DNA from: Helianthus annuus
Taxonomy: Eukaryota > Streptophyta > Magnoliopsida > Asterales > Asteraceae
Direction of reading: 5' to 3'
NCBI RefSeq assembly: GCF_002127325.2
Contig: NC_035439.2
Span: 142,501,845-142,565,844 of the forward strand
Length of the DNA stretch: 64,000 nucleotides
Both the position numbers and the translations under genes were made by a program. This document shows, piece by piece, positions 55,656-64,000 of the stretch; the first letter of the stretch is position 1, and each line of letters starts with the position of its first letter. The notes under the pieces were generated by a model. It did not search any database. It saw only the letters and a program-made list of their open reading frames with translations, and was not told the DNA's origin.

Positions 55656-56239
55656 TTTTGTTTCAAGAAACTGTGTTTTTTGTGAGTTAATTCAAACACA
55701 AAGAGAATAAAAGCAAGAAACACACACACACACGCAAAAACAGTAACTCAAACCAAGAAACAGAGGATTAGACATGTAAAAAACCATGTGCAGCCAATAA
55801 GAAAGGAAATGTAATTTTATTTGATCGGAGCATTTCACCGGTTTCTCCATTTTCGTGTTTATAATATTTCTTCTACCGGTGAGACCACTTTTGTTACAAC
55901 TTGTTTATAATCAAACAAGTTCATTAACTATAAATGGAACATTATGATCTCCTAATTTACAAAAATAAAACATTTTTTTTATTTTTATTTTTTACCACAA
56001 AAATTATCTAAAACTGAAAACCCACGTAATGCTCCAATTATTTATTAGAAATACTTTTGAATTAAAGTAAAAACATGATAATCTATGGAGTTTGAGTAGG
56101 GATAGGAAATAAAAACAGAATTGTTTGTAAAAGTAGTTGTGTTGAGATAAAAGATGAGAGATAAAAGCTAAATATTTAGCCAAAAAAAATTTTAGGACAT
56201 GCTAATACTTTAAAAAAGTTTTCCACCAAATTCTCAGTT
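55656..56239. other. AT-rich intergenic sequence
   Basis: Contains a (CA)n run at about 55720, and TTTCACCGG..CCGGTGAGA inverted motifs near 55835-55895. No gene is supported; it would be the upstream region of the WIYLD fragment. Confidence 0.45.
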
Positions 56240-56440
56240 ATACACATGGCACACAAAGATTCTTATTTTTTAAATCGTTTAGGTTCTGGGTTCGATTCAC
56301 ACGATGCGATTTTTCCCAGATTTATTAGATTTTCTCCTGAATTGGTGTATAGCTATTATTGCCTAGTGGAGATGGATATGATCAGCTGGTTTCGCTGGTG
56401 GCACAATGATACTCTAGTGGTCTCTCAGTCAGTGATCCAA
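56240..56440 (+). mobile_element. tRNA-derived SINE relic
   Basis: Box B GGGTTCGATTC at about 56288, then the same body as the SINE at 22321 in the opposite orientation (CCTGAATTGGTGTATAGCTA), continuing to GGTCTCTCAGTCAGTGATCC. The tRNA 5' half is degenerate. Confidence 0.65.
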
Positions 56441-57731
56441 AATTATCGTTTCAAAAAATAATAACAGATGAAAACACCTATTTTTGCAATTTAAAAACAG
56501 ACTAGTAAGATTTTAATGTATCAAACCGTGCTCTAAAAACTGCCGGTTGCCAACTGCCTTCGAAAATGGAAACCCTTAAATCACATGTTCGGTTTGTGAT
56601 TCTGATTAGCCCAACATAAGCCCACTAATCTCCCAGCCTAATTCAACTGCTGTGGTTCAATCAAGGCCCAAGATCACTTTGCAGCCCATTTAATTCTTTG
56701 TTGAAAGTTGAAACTCATAAGTCATAACCTAGTTTTTATTATTGGCAGAAACAAGTATTAATAATCATACCATTTGTATTTCTGCCATTGGATCATTTTA
56801 AAACAAATTCAGAATGATGCATAAATTGACATGAGATTTGATCCATTGGCCATTTATATTTTTTGCACTTCTTTTTATCTCAATTATACAAATTTAGCTA
56901 GTTTTCATTTTAAACTTGTGAAATATGAAAATAACCTAAACTGATATAATCCATAAGATAACATATCGATTTGACACTTCAAATTCTTACATAAGATAAC
57001 ATCGCGTTCTTTGAAGTATACTTTATGTCTTATTGATTATCAATTTCGTGTACCCACCAAATATTTTAGTATGAAAGTGAACTCGATTCAAAATGCTATC
57101 CAGGGAATTGCGAAATTCCAAAATCTGAAACAAGAAACTTCTAATCGAATGAATCACCCACGGTTCATATTGACTCACTCACTATTCACCATGGTCGCTT
57201 GCATGTAGTAAATTCTTTCCGATTTTCCATTGGAAATATTAAAATTTACCCATAAATGCTTGAATTTAATAAAAAAATCTAGTTCAAAATTGTAATTATG
57301 GGCACTGAATCAAATTTCACATTTCTACATTTCTTTTAAGGCATACCAATTGCTCGATGAAATGCCTATATGTGTCGTGTTAACGGTTTGAAGAAACCCT
57401 AGACAAATAGTGATGCAATGTTTTGGTTCGAATGTAGAGTTGATAAGAAGTTGACTTTGGGTGATGAATCAAATGGGAAGATGAATGTTATAATACTATG
57501 TGATGTGTATATATATTCAATAACTAAGTTTTGATTTTAGACGGTTATCCACAGTCATCTTCAATATGTATTTTGTTCATGAAATTAAACTTCTATATAT
57601 ATTAAAATTGTGTACTCCAAATTAAAACACTTTCTAAACAAAATGAAAAATGTAAAGTCAAGACAATAGGAAACCATGGTTTTCAATTCTTATATTTTAT
57701 GCATAACTAATAGGAAGTAGTTGTACAATGC

Positions 57732-59957
57732 TCACCTTCTAAACTTTCTTTCAACTTTTCCAAAATGCACAGCCACAATTACATATATCCAATCCGTTAT
57801 ATGACTCAATGAAGCAAAAATGAAGTATCTGCAATGAGGGCTTAAAACTAAAGCACCACAAATTCCCAAAAACCCAACCCAAAATCCAGCACCCATACCT
57901 ATGTAATTTGATTTCCAAAAATCGTCGTCATCTTCCTCAACATCTTTCTTTTCTACAACGGGTGGAGGACCGCATCTTGGTGAAAGTGGAGGTCCACAAA
58001 GTTGAGGGTTACCACTGTAGGATGTATCATTGAAGCTTTGGAGTTGAGTTCCAGTTGGTATTCTTCCCGACAAGTTATTGTTTGAGAGGTCCAGATAACC
58101 TAGAGAAGTGATTTCTACCAAACTCGAGGGAATACGTCCAGAGAATTCATTTCTAGACAAGTCAAGAGATTGAATAGATTTCAACTGGCCAATATCTTTC
58201 GGGATTTCTCCATGTAGTTTGTTGTTGGAAACATTTAACGAAGCCAAATCATAAAGACTAGTGATCTCATCCGGAAGTTCTCCGGATAAGCTATTTCTTG
58301 AGAGATCAATACTCTTTAGTAGTTGCAAACCACTTCTTTCAAATGACCGCTCTTTTCCTTTCCATTTAACCAATGCATTGTCTTGAAAATAGTCCTCCTC
58401 AGAAGACATTTTTCCATAACTAAGAACATTACCTGGGGTAAGTAGTGGGATATAAGAGAGATAAAAATGACTAGTCATATCATCGCCAAAGCTTCTTGTA
58501 GCCATTGCTGTGAAGTTACCAAAGCAGCTAGGAATACTACCTGACAATTGATTATTAGACAGGTCAAGAACTTGAAGATTATTCAACCAACAAACTTGCG
58601 AAGGTAACCTCCCATGGAATCTATTAGATCCTAAAACAAGTACATATAACTCTGAAAGTTTTTCTCCTATCCATTCTGGTATGACGCCAGATAACTTATT
58701 TTCCCCAAGATCCAAAAATCTTAGTCTTATGCAGTTGCTCAAGGACACCGGCAGTTCACCAACAAGGGAATTTTTTCTCAAATATAATGCCTCGAGAGTT
58801 AACAAATTTCCAAAAGAAGAGGGGATTTCCCCGGAAAATTTATTGTTTGATAAATTAAGAACTTTTATCATCCTTTTGGTTGCCCAACAATCAGGCAGGC
58901 TACCTGATAATAAATTGTTGGAGAGGTCAAGAAAACTTAAGAGCCAGTCAATCGCACACACGAAAGAAAGCGTTCCTGAGAACCTATTTCCCGAGAGGTT
59001 TAACGCGGCCAGTCTAGAAGGCAATAACGGTACCCTTCCTTCGAAATGGTTGTTACTCAAATCCAATGTAACATATCCAAAATAAGAAGACGAGATATTT
59101 GGGAGCATACCTTTTATTTGATTTGAAGAGAGGTTGAGAAATCTAAGATTTGAAACCTGGCTCAAACTGTTTGGTACATTACCGGAAAACTTATTACTAG
59201 ACAAGTCTAAAAAAGAAAGGGAAGGACACCCTATGAGGTTAGGAATGCTTCCGTTCAAGGAATTGTGACCAACATCAAGATATTCTAGATTTGAAAGTTG
59301 ATTAATACTATCAGGAATCGACCCGTTAAGGAGGTTTTGTGACAAATCTAGGTGAACTAAAGATGAACAATTCCCTATAGATTGTGGAATGTCACCTTCT
59401 AGCTGATTTTTTGAGAGGTCTATATAGGTGAGAAAAGTTAAATTTCCAAAGGAAAAAGGAATAGACCCACTTAAAGAGTTATTGCTAAGATCAAGCTCTA
59501 GCAAGTTAGAGAGATTTGCAAACTGATTAGGAATGGGTCCACTAAGATTAGCACTAGCAATATGCAAACTTTGTAACTTGGACAAGGAACCCAAAATGTT
59601 TGGTAAAGGGTTGGACTGAAAATTAATACCGCTTAGATTAAGAGATTGTAGTTGGTTTAACACTTGTAACGACGGACTAATTTTACCAGTGAAACCAGTA
59701 GAACCGAAAGTAAGATCAAGTTTAATCACATGACCACTTTGGTTATTACAAGTGACACCGGCCCATTTGCAACAATCCACTCGTTCGCTCGCCCAATCAC
59801 TTAGATTTCCATGCAAATCAATTAGGTTTGCTTTTACGTCTAGTAGAGCTTGCCTCTCCTCCTCAATGCAGGAGCTCGTGTTGGCGTCTTCTTTGAGGCC
59901 TAGGCCGTGACGACTCATAAACAAGAAGCATAGCACCAACACAAGAATACGCCTCAT
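57732..59957 (-). CDS. Cf-type LRR receptor-like protein (intact copy B, 741 aa)
   Basis: Single-exon receptor-like protein on the minus strand. The start MRRILVLVLCFLFMSRHGLG at 59957 is chosen because the paralogue starts at the same residue and a signal peptide follows; an in-frame Met 39 codons upstream lies before the TATA box. Order: signal peptide, LRR N-terminal cap (EERQALLDVKANLIDLHGNL, DCCKWAGVTC), about 20 LRRs, island region with RSFGDDMTSHFYLSYIPLLT, four LRRs, C-terminal cap NPQLCGPPLSPRC, acidic EKKDVEEDDDDFW, membrane helix YIGMGAGFWVGFLGICGALV, tail ending KVERKFRR. No kinase. Likely defence or developmental receptor partnering with SOBIR1-type kinases; shorter by about 115 residues than the 49.3-kb paralogue. 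Confidence 0.95.
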   Translation of the reverse strand: MRRILVLVLCFLFMSRHGLGLKEDANTSSCIEEERQALLDVKANLIDLHGNLSDWASERVDCCKWAGVTCNNQSGHVIKLDLTFGSTGFTGKISPSLQVLNQLQSLNLSGINFQSNPLPNILGSLSKLQSLHIASANLSGPIPNQFANLSNLLELDLSNNSLSGSIPFSFGNLTFLTYIDLSKNQLEGDIPQSIGNCSSLVHLDLSQNLLNGSIPDSINQLSNLEYLDVGHNSLNGSIPNLIGCPSLSFLDLSSNKFSGNVPNSLSQVSNLRFLNLSSNQIKGMLPNISSSYFGYVTLDLSNNHFEGRVPLLPSRLAALNLSGNRFSGTLSFVCAIDWLLSFLDLSNNLLSGSLPDCWATKRMIKVLNLSNNKFSGEIPSSFGNLLTLEALYLRKNSLVGELPVSLSNCIRLRFLDLGENKLSGVIPEWIGEKLSELYVLVLGSNRFHGRLPSQVCWLNNLQVLDLSNNQLSGSIPSCFGNFTAMATRSFGDDMTSHFYLSYIPLLTPGNVLSYGKMSSEEDYFQDNALVKWKGKERSFERSGLQLLKSIDLSRNSLSGELPDEITSLYDLASLNVSNNKLHGEIPKDIGQLKSIQSLDLSRNEFSGRIPSSLVEITSLGYLDLSNNNLSGRIPTGTQLQSFNDTSYSGNPQLCGPPLSPRCGPPPVVEKKDVEEDDDDFWKSNYIGMGAGFWVGFLGICGALVLSPHCRYFIFASLSHITDWIYVIVAVHFGKVERKFRR

Positions 59958-60019
59958 ATTATCTTTTAAATAACAAAGCTTAAAGAGATCTCGGATATTT
60001 TCTACAATGTATGAGGAAC

Positions 60020-60033
60020 AACTTATATATAAG
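60020..60033 (-). promoter_or_regulatory. TATA box of RLP copy B
   Basis: CTTATATATAAG about 65 bp upstream of the start codon on the minus strand. The same element lies about 70 bp upstream of the copy A start (about 30610). Confidence 0.6.
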
Positions 60034-60043
60034 AGATAAATGA

Positions 60044-60396
60044 GATCTGGGATATTTTCACACCTACTTTCCATAAATGAAATTGGAATTCCACAACCAC
60101 AAGGAAAATATTGGGAAAAGTTTCAGATACCTGCTTTTGAATAAAAACTCTAGCAATATTTTCCACACGCTATGTAACATCAACATTTAATTTAATATAA
60201 TAAACAAACAAAATAATGATAATAACAATAACGAGTGTGATTCAGATAATTACAAATAAGTGATAAATATTGGATATTGGAGATCTAATAAATGTTTTTT
60301 CTAATTGTATTGACTAATTAACGAATATCTGGATTTAGAGATAATGAAGTAAAGTAAATAAAAAATAATAAGTTTTATAAATAAATTAATATATAT
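60044..60396 (+). repeat. Block matching the ends of the reverse-transcriptase locus
   Basis: 60044-60103 matches 42143-42205, and 60205-60396 matches 46140-46330. The 3.9-kb reverse-transcriptase gene that separates those two blocks at 42-46 kb is replaced here by about 100 bp. Confidence 0.85.
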
Positions 60397-61415
60397 ATAT
60401 ATATGTAGGTAGAGGATCCTGTACAAAGTAGAACTTTTGTAAAAAGTGTGAGAAATAAATTGGGAATGACAAATGTCATTTATCCTAATTAATTCAAAAG
60501 GGTATATTAGTAATTTGACATTCTTATCATTTAATTGATTTCCAAGATAACTGCCAAAAAAAAAAAAAAAAAAAAAAAACAGGCGATGAATTTTTATAGG
60601 GATTGATTCGAATTTTGAATTTTTTTTTTTGCAAGATCCAATAAGATTATCATCTACGCATCATTCTTCATCAATTATAAATACATGAAATCACCAGATA
60701 CCTTCCCTAGTTTACTTTCTGCGCCCTTCTTCGATTTTGGTGTTTTATAGCATTTACAGATGTATAGTGTTTTATCCCCAATCAATAGTGTTATATTCTG
60801 TACAGACATCTTAATTTCTTTTCATAGTGTTTTATCCCCAATCAATAGTGTTATATTTTGTACAGACATCTTAATTTTCTGGTTCATAGTGTTTTATTCC
60901 CAATCAATAGTGTTATATTATGTACAGACATCTTAATTTTCTGGTTTATAGTGTTTTATCTCCAATCAATAGTGTTATATTCTGTACAGACATCTTGATT
61001 TTCTGGTTCATAGTGTTTTATCCTCAATCAATAGTGTTATATTCTGTACAGACATCTTGATTTTTCTGGTTCATAGTGTTATATCTTCATATAGTGTTTT
61101 ATCAAGGGTTCATAGTGTTATATCTTAATATAATGTAGGATACGGTTACCATTTTTTATTGGGGAAAGTCGCTGATTTTTAGGAGAATAATGGGGGTTTT
61201 GGTTGTGTAGGATACGGTTACCATATTTGAAACATTTGAAAAGACACTATTGCCCTTCAATTTTACATAAGGCCCTTCTAATTAAAACACAATTTACATT
61301 TTTATACCCTATTGATCTCAACCATTAGATCAAATATCCAATGGTTTAAAATACTTCTTACCCTTCTCACATTTTAAACACTTTTTACCATATCCCTACC
61401 CTATATGTGTATATA
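60397..61415. mobile_element. Non-autonomous element with internal 62-bp tandem repeats
   Basis: An insertion relative to the paralogous block at 46316-46330 (TTAATATATATTTTTGAAAG). Ends are TAGGTAGAGGATCCTGTACA and the loosely inverted TACCATATCCCTACCCTATA, with shared AAAAAGTGT(G)AGAA / TTCTCACATTTT motifs inside. No coding content; family not assigned. Confidence 0.65.
60764..61075 (+). repeat. Five 62-bp tandem repeats
   Basis: The unit starts ATAGTGTTTTATCCCCAATC and ends GACATCTTAATTTTCTGGTT; copies begin near 60765, 60827, 60888, 60950 and 61012, with a degenerate sixth to 61110. Confidence 0.9.
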
Positions 61416-61604
61416 TATTATGAATGAAATAAAAATAAAATGCATAAAAGAAGTAAGAAAAGAAAAATAGAAACGAAAAAGAAAATGAAATAAATTATGT
61501 TGTGTTTTTAGACTTGGTCATGAGTCAAGACTACGGGTCCACAAAAGAAGATGACATAGTTGCAAAGTTTCCCTTGACTTAATCAAAAAGAAATTATATC
61601 GTAG

Positions 61605-61788
61605 CATAGTTGTAAAAGTCGTTTGTTGCTCTCTAGTCAAAGTTGAGAATACTATTCGGCGTATACAAAAGGTACTCAGGAAATACTAGGGGTAAGGCGA
61701 AGAGTACTCGTGTCTCAGAAGCCTATCTTGTAGCAAGTATTCGAGGAGTACTCGACCTTCGACCTCCAAGACCTTGTTTTAAAACCAT
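61605..61788. mobile_element. MULE-like MITE with CATAGTTGTAAAA end
   Basis: CATAGTTGTAAAAGTCG to TTGTTTTAAAACCAT, flanked by ATATCGTAG / ATATTCTAG (9 bp, two mismatches); the paralogous block at 46.5 kb shows the empty site ATATCCTAG. The interior repeats GAGTACTCG. Confidence 0.75.
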
Positions 61789-62291
61789 ATATTCTAGCCA
61801 TATGAAGTAACCTTTTTTTTAAACGTAACAATAATAATATAATTAATACATCGTTTACGAAAGAAATAAAAATAAAATGCATAAAAGAAGTAAGAAAATA
61901 AAAATAGAAACGAAAAGAATATGAAATAAATTATGTTATGTTATGTTATTTGGACTTGGTCAGGAGTCAAGACCACGGGTCCACAAAAGAAGATGACATA
62001 CACATTATTTTTGAAAGAGACAGTCAAATCCAATAAAAACATTATTTTTGAAAATAAAAATTAACTTCGAAAGATATAGACAGAGTGGTAATTCACACAC
62101 ACATTGCACACAAAAACATATTAATTTACATTTAATGTTTTTGTGAAAGTATAGGGGTAAATTTACCTGATTGATTAATTTACTGTATTTCAATATATTA
62201 GTTAATTAAATTAAACTAATAGCTCATTTTCAAATATACATTTTAAAACAAAACCTAACTCGCGTGAATGACTAACTTTAATATATGTAGA

Positions 62292-62635
62292 CAGTGGCGG
62301 AGCTTGACCAAAAGTTTCGAGGGGGCGTAAAGTGATGGGACCCAATTCTTTTTTCCTATCCTTATGTTTCGGGTGGGGTTGGGTTGGCTATTCGATTCAA
62401 ATCGGGTCAAATAATAATAGTTTCACATAAAACAAAGTGTATATCTACCAAACTACCCATCATTTATATACAAAGTTTATAAATATTTAGGATATACAAT
62501 TTAGGAAAAATAATCAGGGGGGCGATCCTATATAATTTTAAAATTTTCGGACGAAAAATCGAAAATTATACACTTCTAACTGAAATATTGGGGTGGGCGG
62601 ATGCACCCCCGGGCATCCACAATACTTCGCCCCTG
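62292..62635 (+). mobile_element. hAT MITE (344 bp), same family as 15094-15612
   Basis: CAGTGGCGGAGCTTGACCAA to ACTTCGCCCCTG, flanked by the perfect 8-bp duplication TATGTAGA (62284-62291 and 62636-62643). Confidence 0.93.
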
Positions 62636-62643
62636 TATGTAGA

Positions 62644-63404
62644 ATAAAGTGTATGATACATGTTGACATGTGTAGAACATTTATAGGATATATGTAGTAT
62701 AATTAATTAGTCATTGAGAATAATTAACGAGATAAGCGAAAAAACTATTTAATATTTTATAATTATACTAATTTACTCTTTTTCTTCTCACTTAAATTTT
62801 CTTCTTTAATGATTGTTCCCCCGATATATTATTAGTTTTAACATTAGGGTTAAAGTCAAACCAGTTTAATAGCATGTGATTTTTAACTAATCCGAGACCC
62901 GGTTGTTAAGTCTGATAAGAAATGAAATTAAAAACCATGAGTTTGAGAAAGTGAAAAATATAAATAACACATTAACACCAATGAAACAAAACCGTTTGAG
63001 TAATTGAGTAGATGACCAGCTTTCACCGTGTTAAACTATTGATCCGTTAATCTCTTAATCTAATTATTTGGGCTATTTTAGTTTCTTATTGGGCCAAACA
63101 ATTATCCACTAATTTATGTATTTGCGTCAAGACTTTGTATTTAGCATATGCATGGGCCGGTGCCGGTTGTAACTTATAAACCACAACTCATAGCAAGTTA
63201 GCAAATAGCAACCATTTATGTGTCTCGTAGGTTTAAGGAGTCATGCAAAACAGTGTTGTCTATGGCCGTTAAGGATATGAAACGGTTGCAGGAATAGACG
63301 CGACGTTTCGTAACTTTTGATTTGGTATTCCAATCGGACAATCTTTTTGTATTTAGTTTGTTCGTTTAGAAATTCAATTCTTGATTCATAGCATTGTTTA
63401 TACG
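62644..63404. other. AT-rich intergenic sequence
   Basis: No gene, RNA or clear element is seen. Isolated short frames lack domains. Confidence 0.5.
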
Positions 63405-63698
63405 CATGGTTGTAAAAATCCCGACTAGTTTCCGATTAGTCGCCGATTAATCACTAATCAGAGGTTCACCGATTAATCACTAGGCAGTCAATGGCAGTCC
63501 TATTTTGGCCAAATTTCAACCAAGCCTTATAAATTCCTGCCAATAACTTAAAAAGATGGTCAATAAGGGGTTAAAACATGTCTACTGTAAAATTACATAT
63601 AAAAATCTCAATCCGATTAATCCCTATTAATCCCGATTAATCGTTAGTCAGTACCCCCACCCACCGACCGACTAGTGCCTAGCGATTCTTGCAACACT
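63405..63698. mobile_element. MULE-like MITE, CATGGTTGTAAAAATC type
   Basis: Inverted ends CATGGTTGTAAAAATC and GATTCTTGCAACACT; perfect 9-bp duplication GTTTATACG at 63396-63404 and 63699-63707. The interior is made of repeated CCGATTAATC / GATTAATC motifs. Confidence 0.85.
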
Positions 63699-63707
63699 GT
63701 TTATACG

Positions 63708-64000
63708 TGAACAATGAAACATGTTGGGAGGTAACTACGCCATGAGCGCCGCTATCCAACACATACATAAACACATGTTCGGTCTAGAACTTCAACATGT
63801 TCTATGTTCTTTTTCTATCTTCGCACTCTCTTAATATTTGATATGTCATAACAAGAATACAAGATAATTAAGATAAAACAAAATGAAGGATGTATACACC
63901 TTCCTATTAGATAATATTTATAATAATATAACCTTAAACATTTTCTAGTCAATTGTGAATGCACTTAAAACTGTTTGATAGGTCAAGATAATATAAATCT
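63708..64000. other. AT-rich window end
   Basis: Nothing supportable as a gene or element. Confidence 0.5.

Larger units (their letters stand above)
56523..60035 (-). repeat. Segmental duplication copy B (contains intact RLP gene)
   Basis: Collinear with 22289-30625 but without the insertions found there. Sequence identity by eye is well above 90 per cent in the gene and somewhat lower in flanks. Confidence 0.9.

Noticed and set aside
58681..59085. 134-codon plus-strand frame inside RLP copy B (also 29278-29682 and antisense in the 49-kb RLP)
   Set aside because: Antisense shadow of the LRR repeats; recurs in all RLP copies because the repeats are conserved.

Overview
This is a window of a plant nuclear genome, from a core eudicot and most probably the daisy family (Asteraceae). 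The evidence is spliceosomal introns with GT..AG borders, an AT-rich background, Cf-type receptor-like-protein (RLP) genes, and a dense, nested collection of plant transposons (CACTA, MULE, hAT, gypsy, copia, SINE, probable Helitron, and a non-LTR-like reverse transcriptase). The family assignment is inference from repeat types and protein flavour. Nothing looks bacterial or organellar.

Layout. 0-6.6 kb: an 11-exon RPA1-like single-strand DNA-binding gene and a 4-exon gene with three B3-type domains, both on the minus strand. A Helitron-like 5' terminus lies at 6628, so both may be Helitron cargo. 6.9-16.9 kb: a decayed Ty3/gypsy element (minus) broken open by a full-length 7.8-kb CACTA element (7193-14965, 3-bp target duplication TTT) with TNP2-like and TNPA-like genes, then by a hAT MITE and another MITE. 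17-22.3 kb: a second CACTA terminus, a receptor-kinase fragment, a copia LTR/gag (plus) and a copia pol fragment (minus).

22.3-30.6 kb and 56.5-60.0 kb are two copies of one duplicated segment, each carrying an RLP gene on the minus strand. Copy B (57.7-60.0 kb) is intact. Copy A (28.1-30.5 kb) is a pseudogene with two stop codons and a 166-bp hAT MITE, and its flank has taken several further insertions. A third, intact RLP gene (plus) is at 49.3-51.9 kb. These RLPs would be cell-surface LRR receptors without a kinase; related proteins signal through SOBIR1/BAK1-type partners.

31.4-33.8 kb holds two foldback elements with perfect 9-bp target duplications (MULE type) that appear to carry host gene fragments. 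33.8-42.0 kb is a MULE-like element with two genes: a FAR1/MuDR-type transposase fused to an OTU cysteine-protease domain (one internal stop), and a second gene resembling ATHILA ORF1/plant mobile domain proteins. Its non-coding parts carry repeated lox-like palindromes, and its second gene has an intron bounded by 17-bp direct repeats of coding sequence. 42.2-46.1 kb is a decayed reverse-transcriptase gene of unusual type (YLDD box, zinc-finger N terminus, possible restriction-like endonuclease C terminus). The remainder, 46-64 kb outside the RLPs, is AT-rich DNA with MITEs, SINE pieces, a copia gag relic and a two-exon WIYLD-domain gene fragment.
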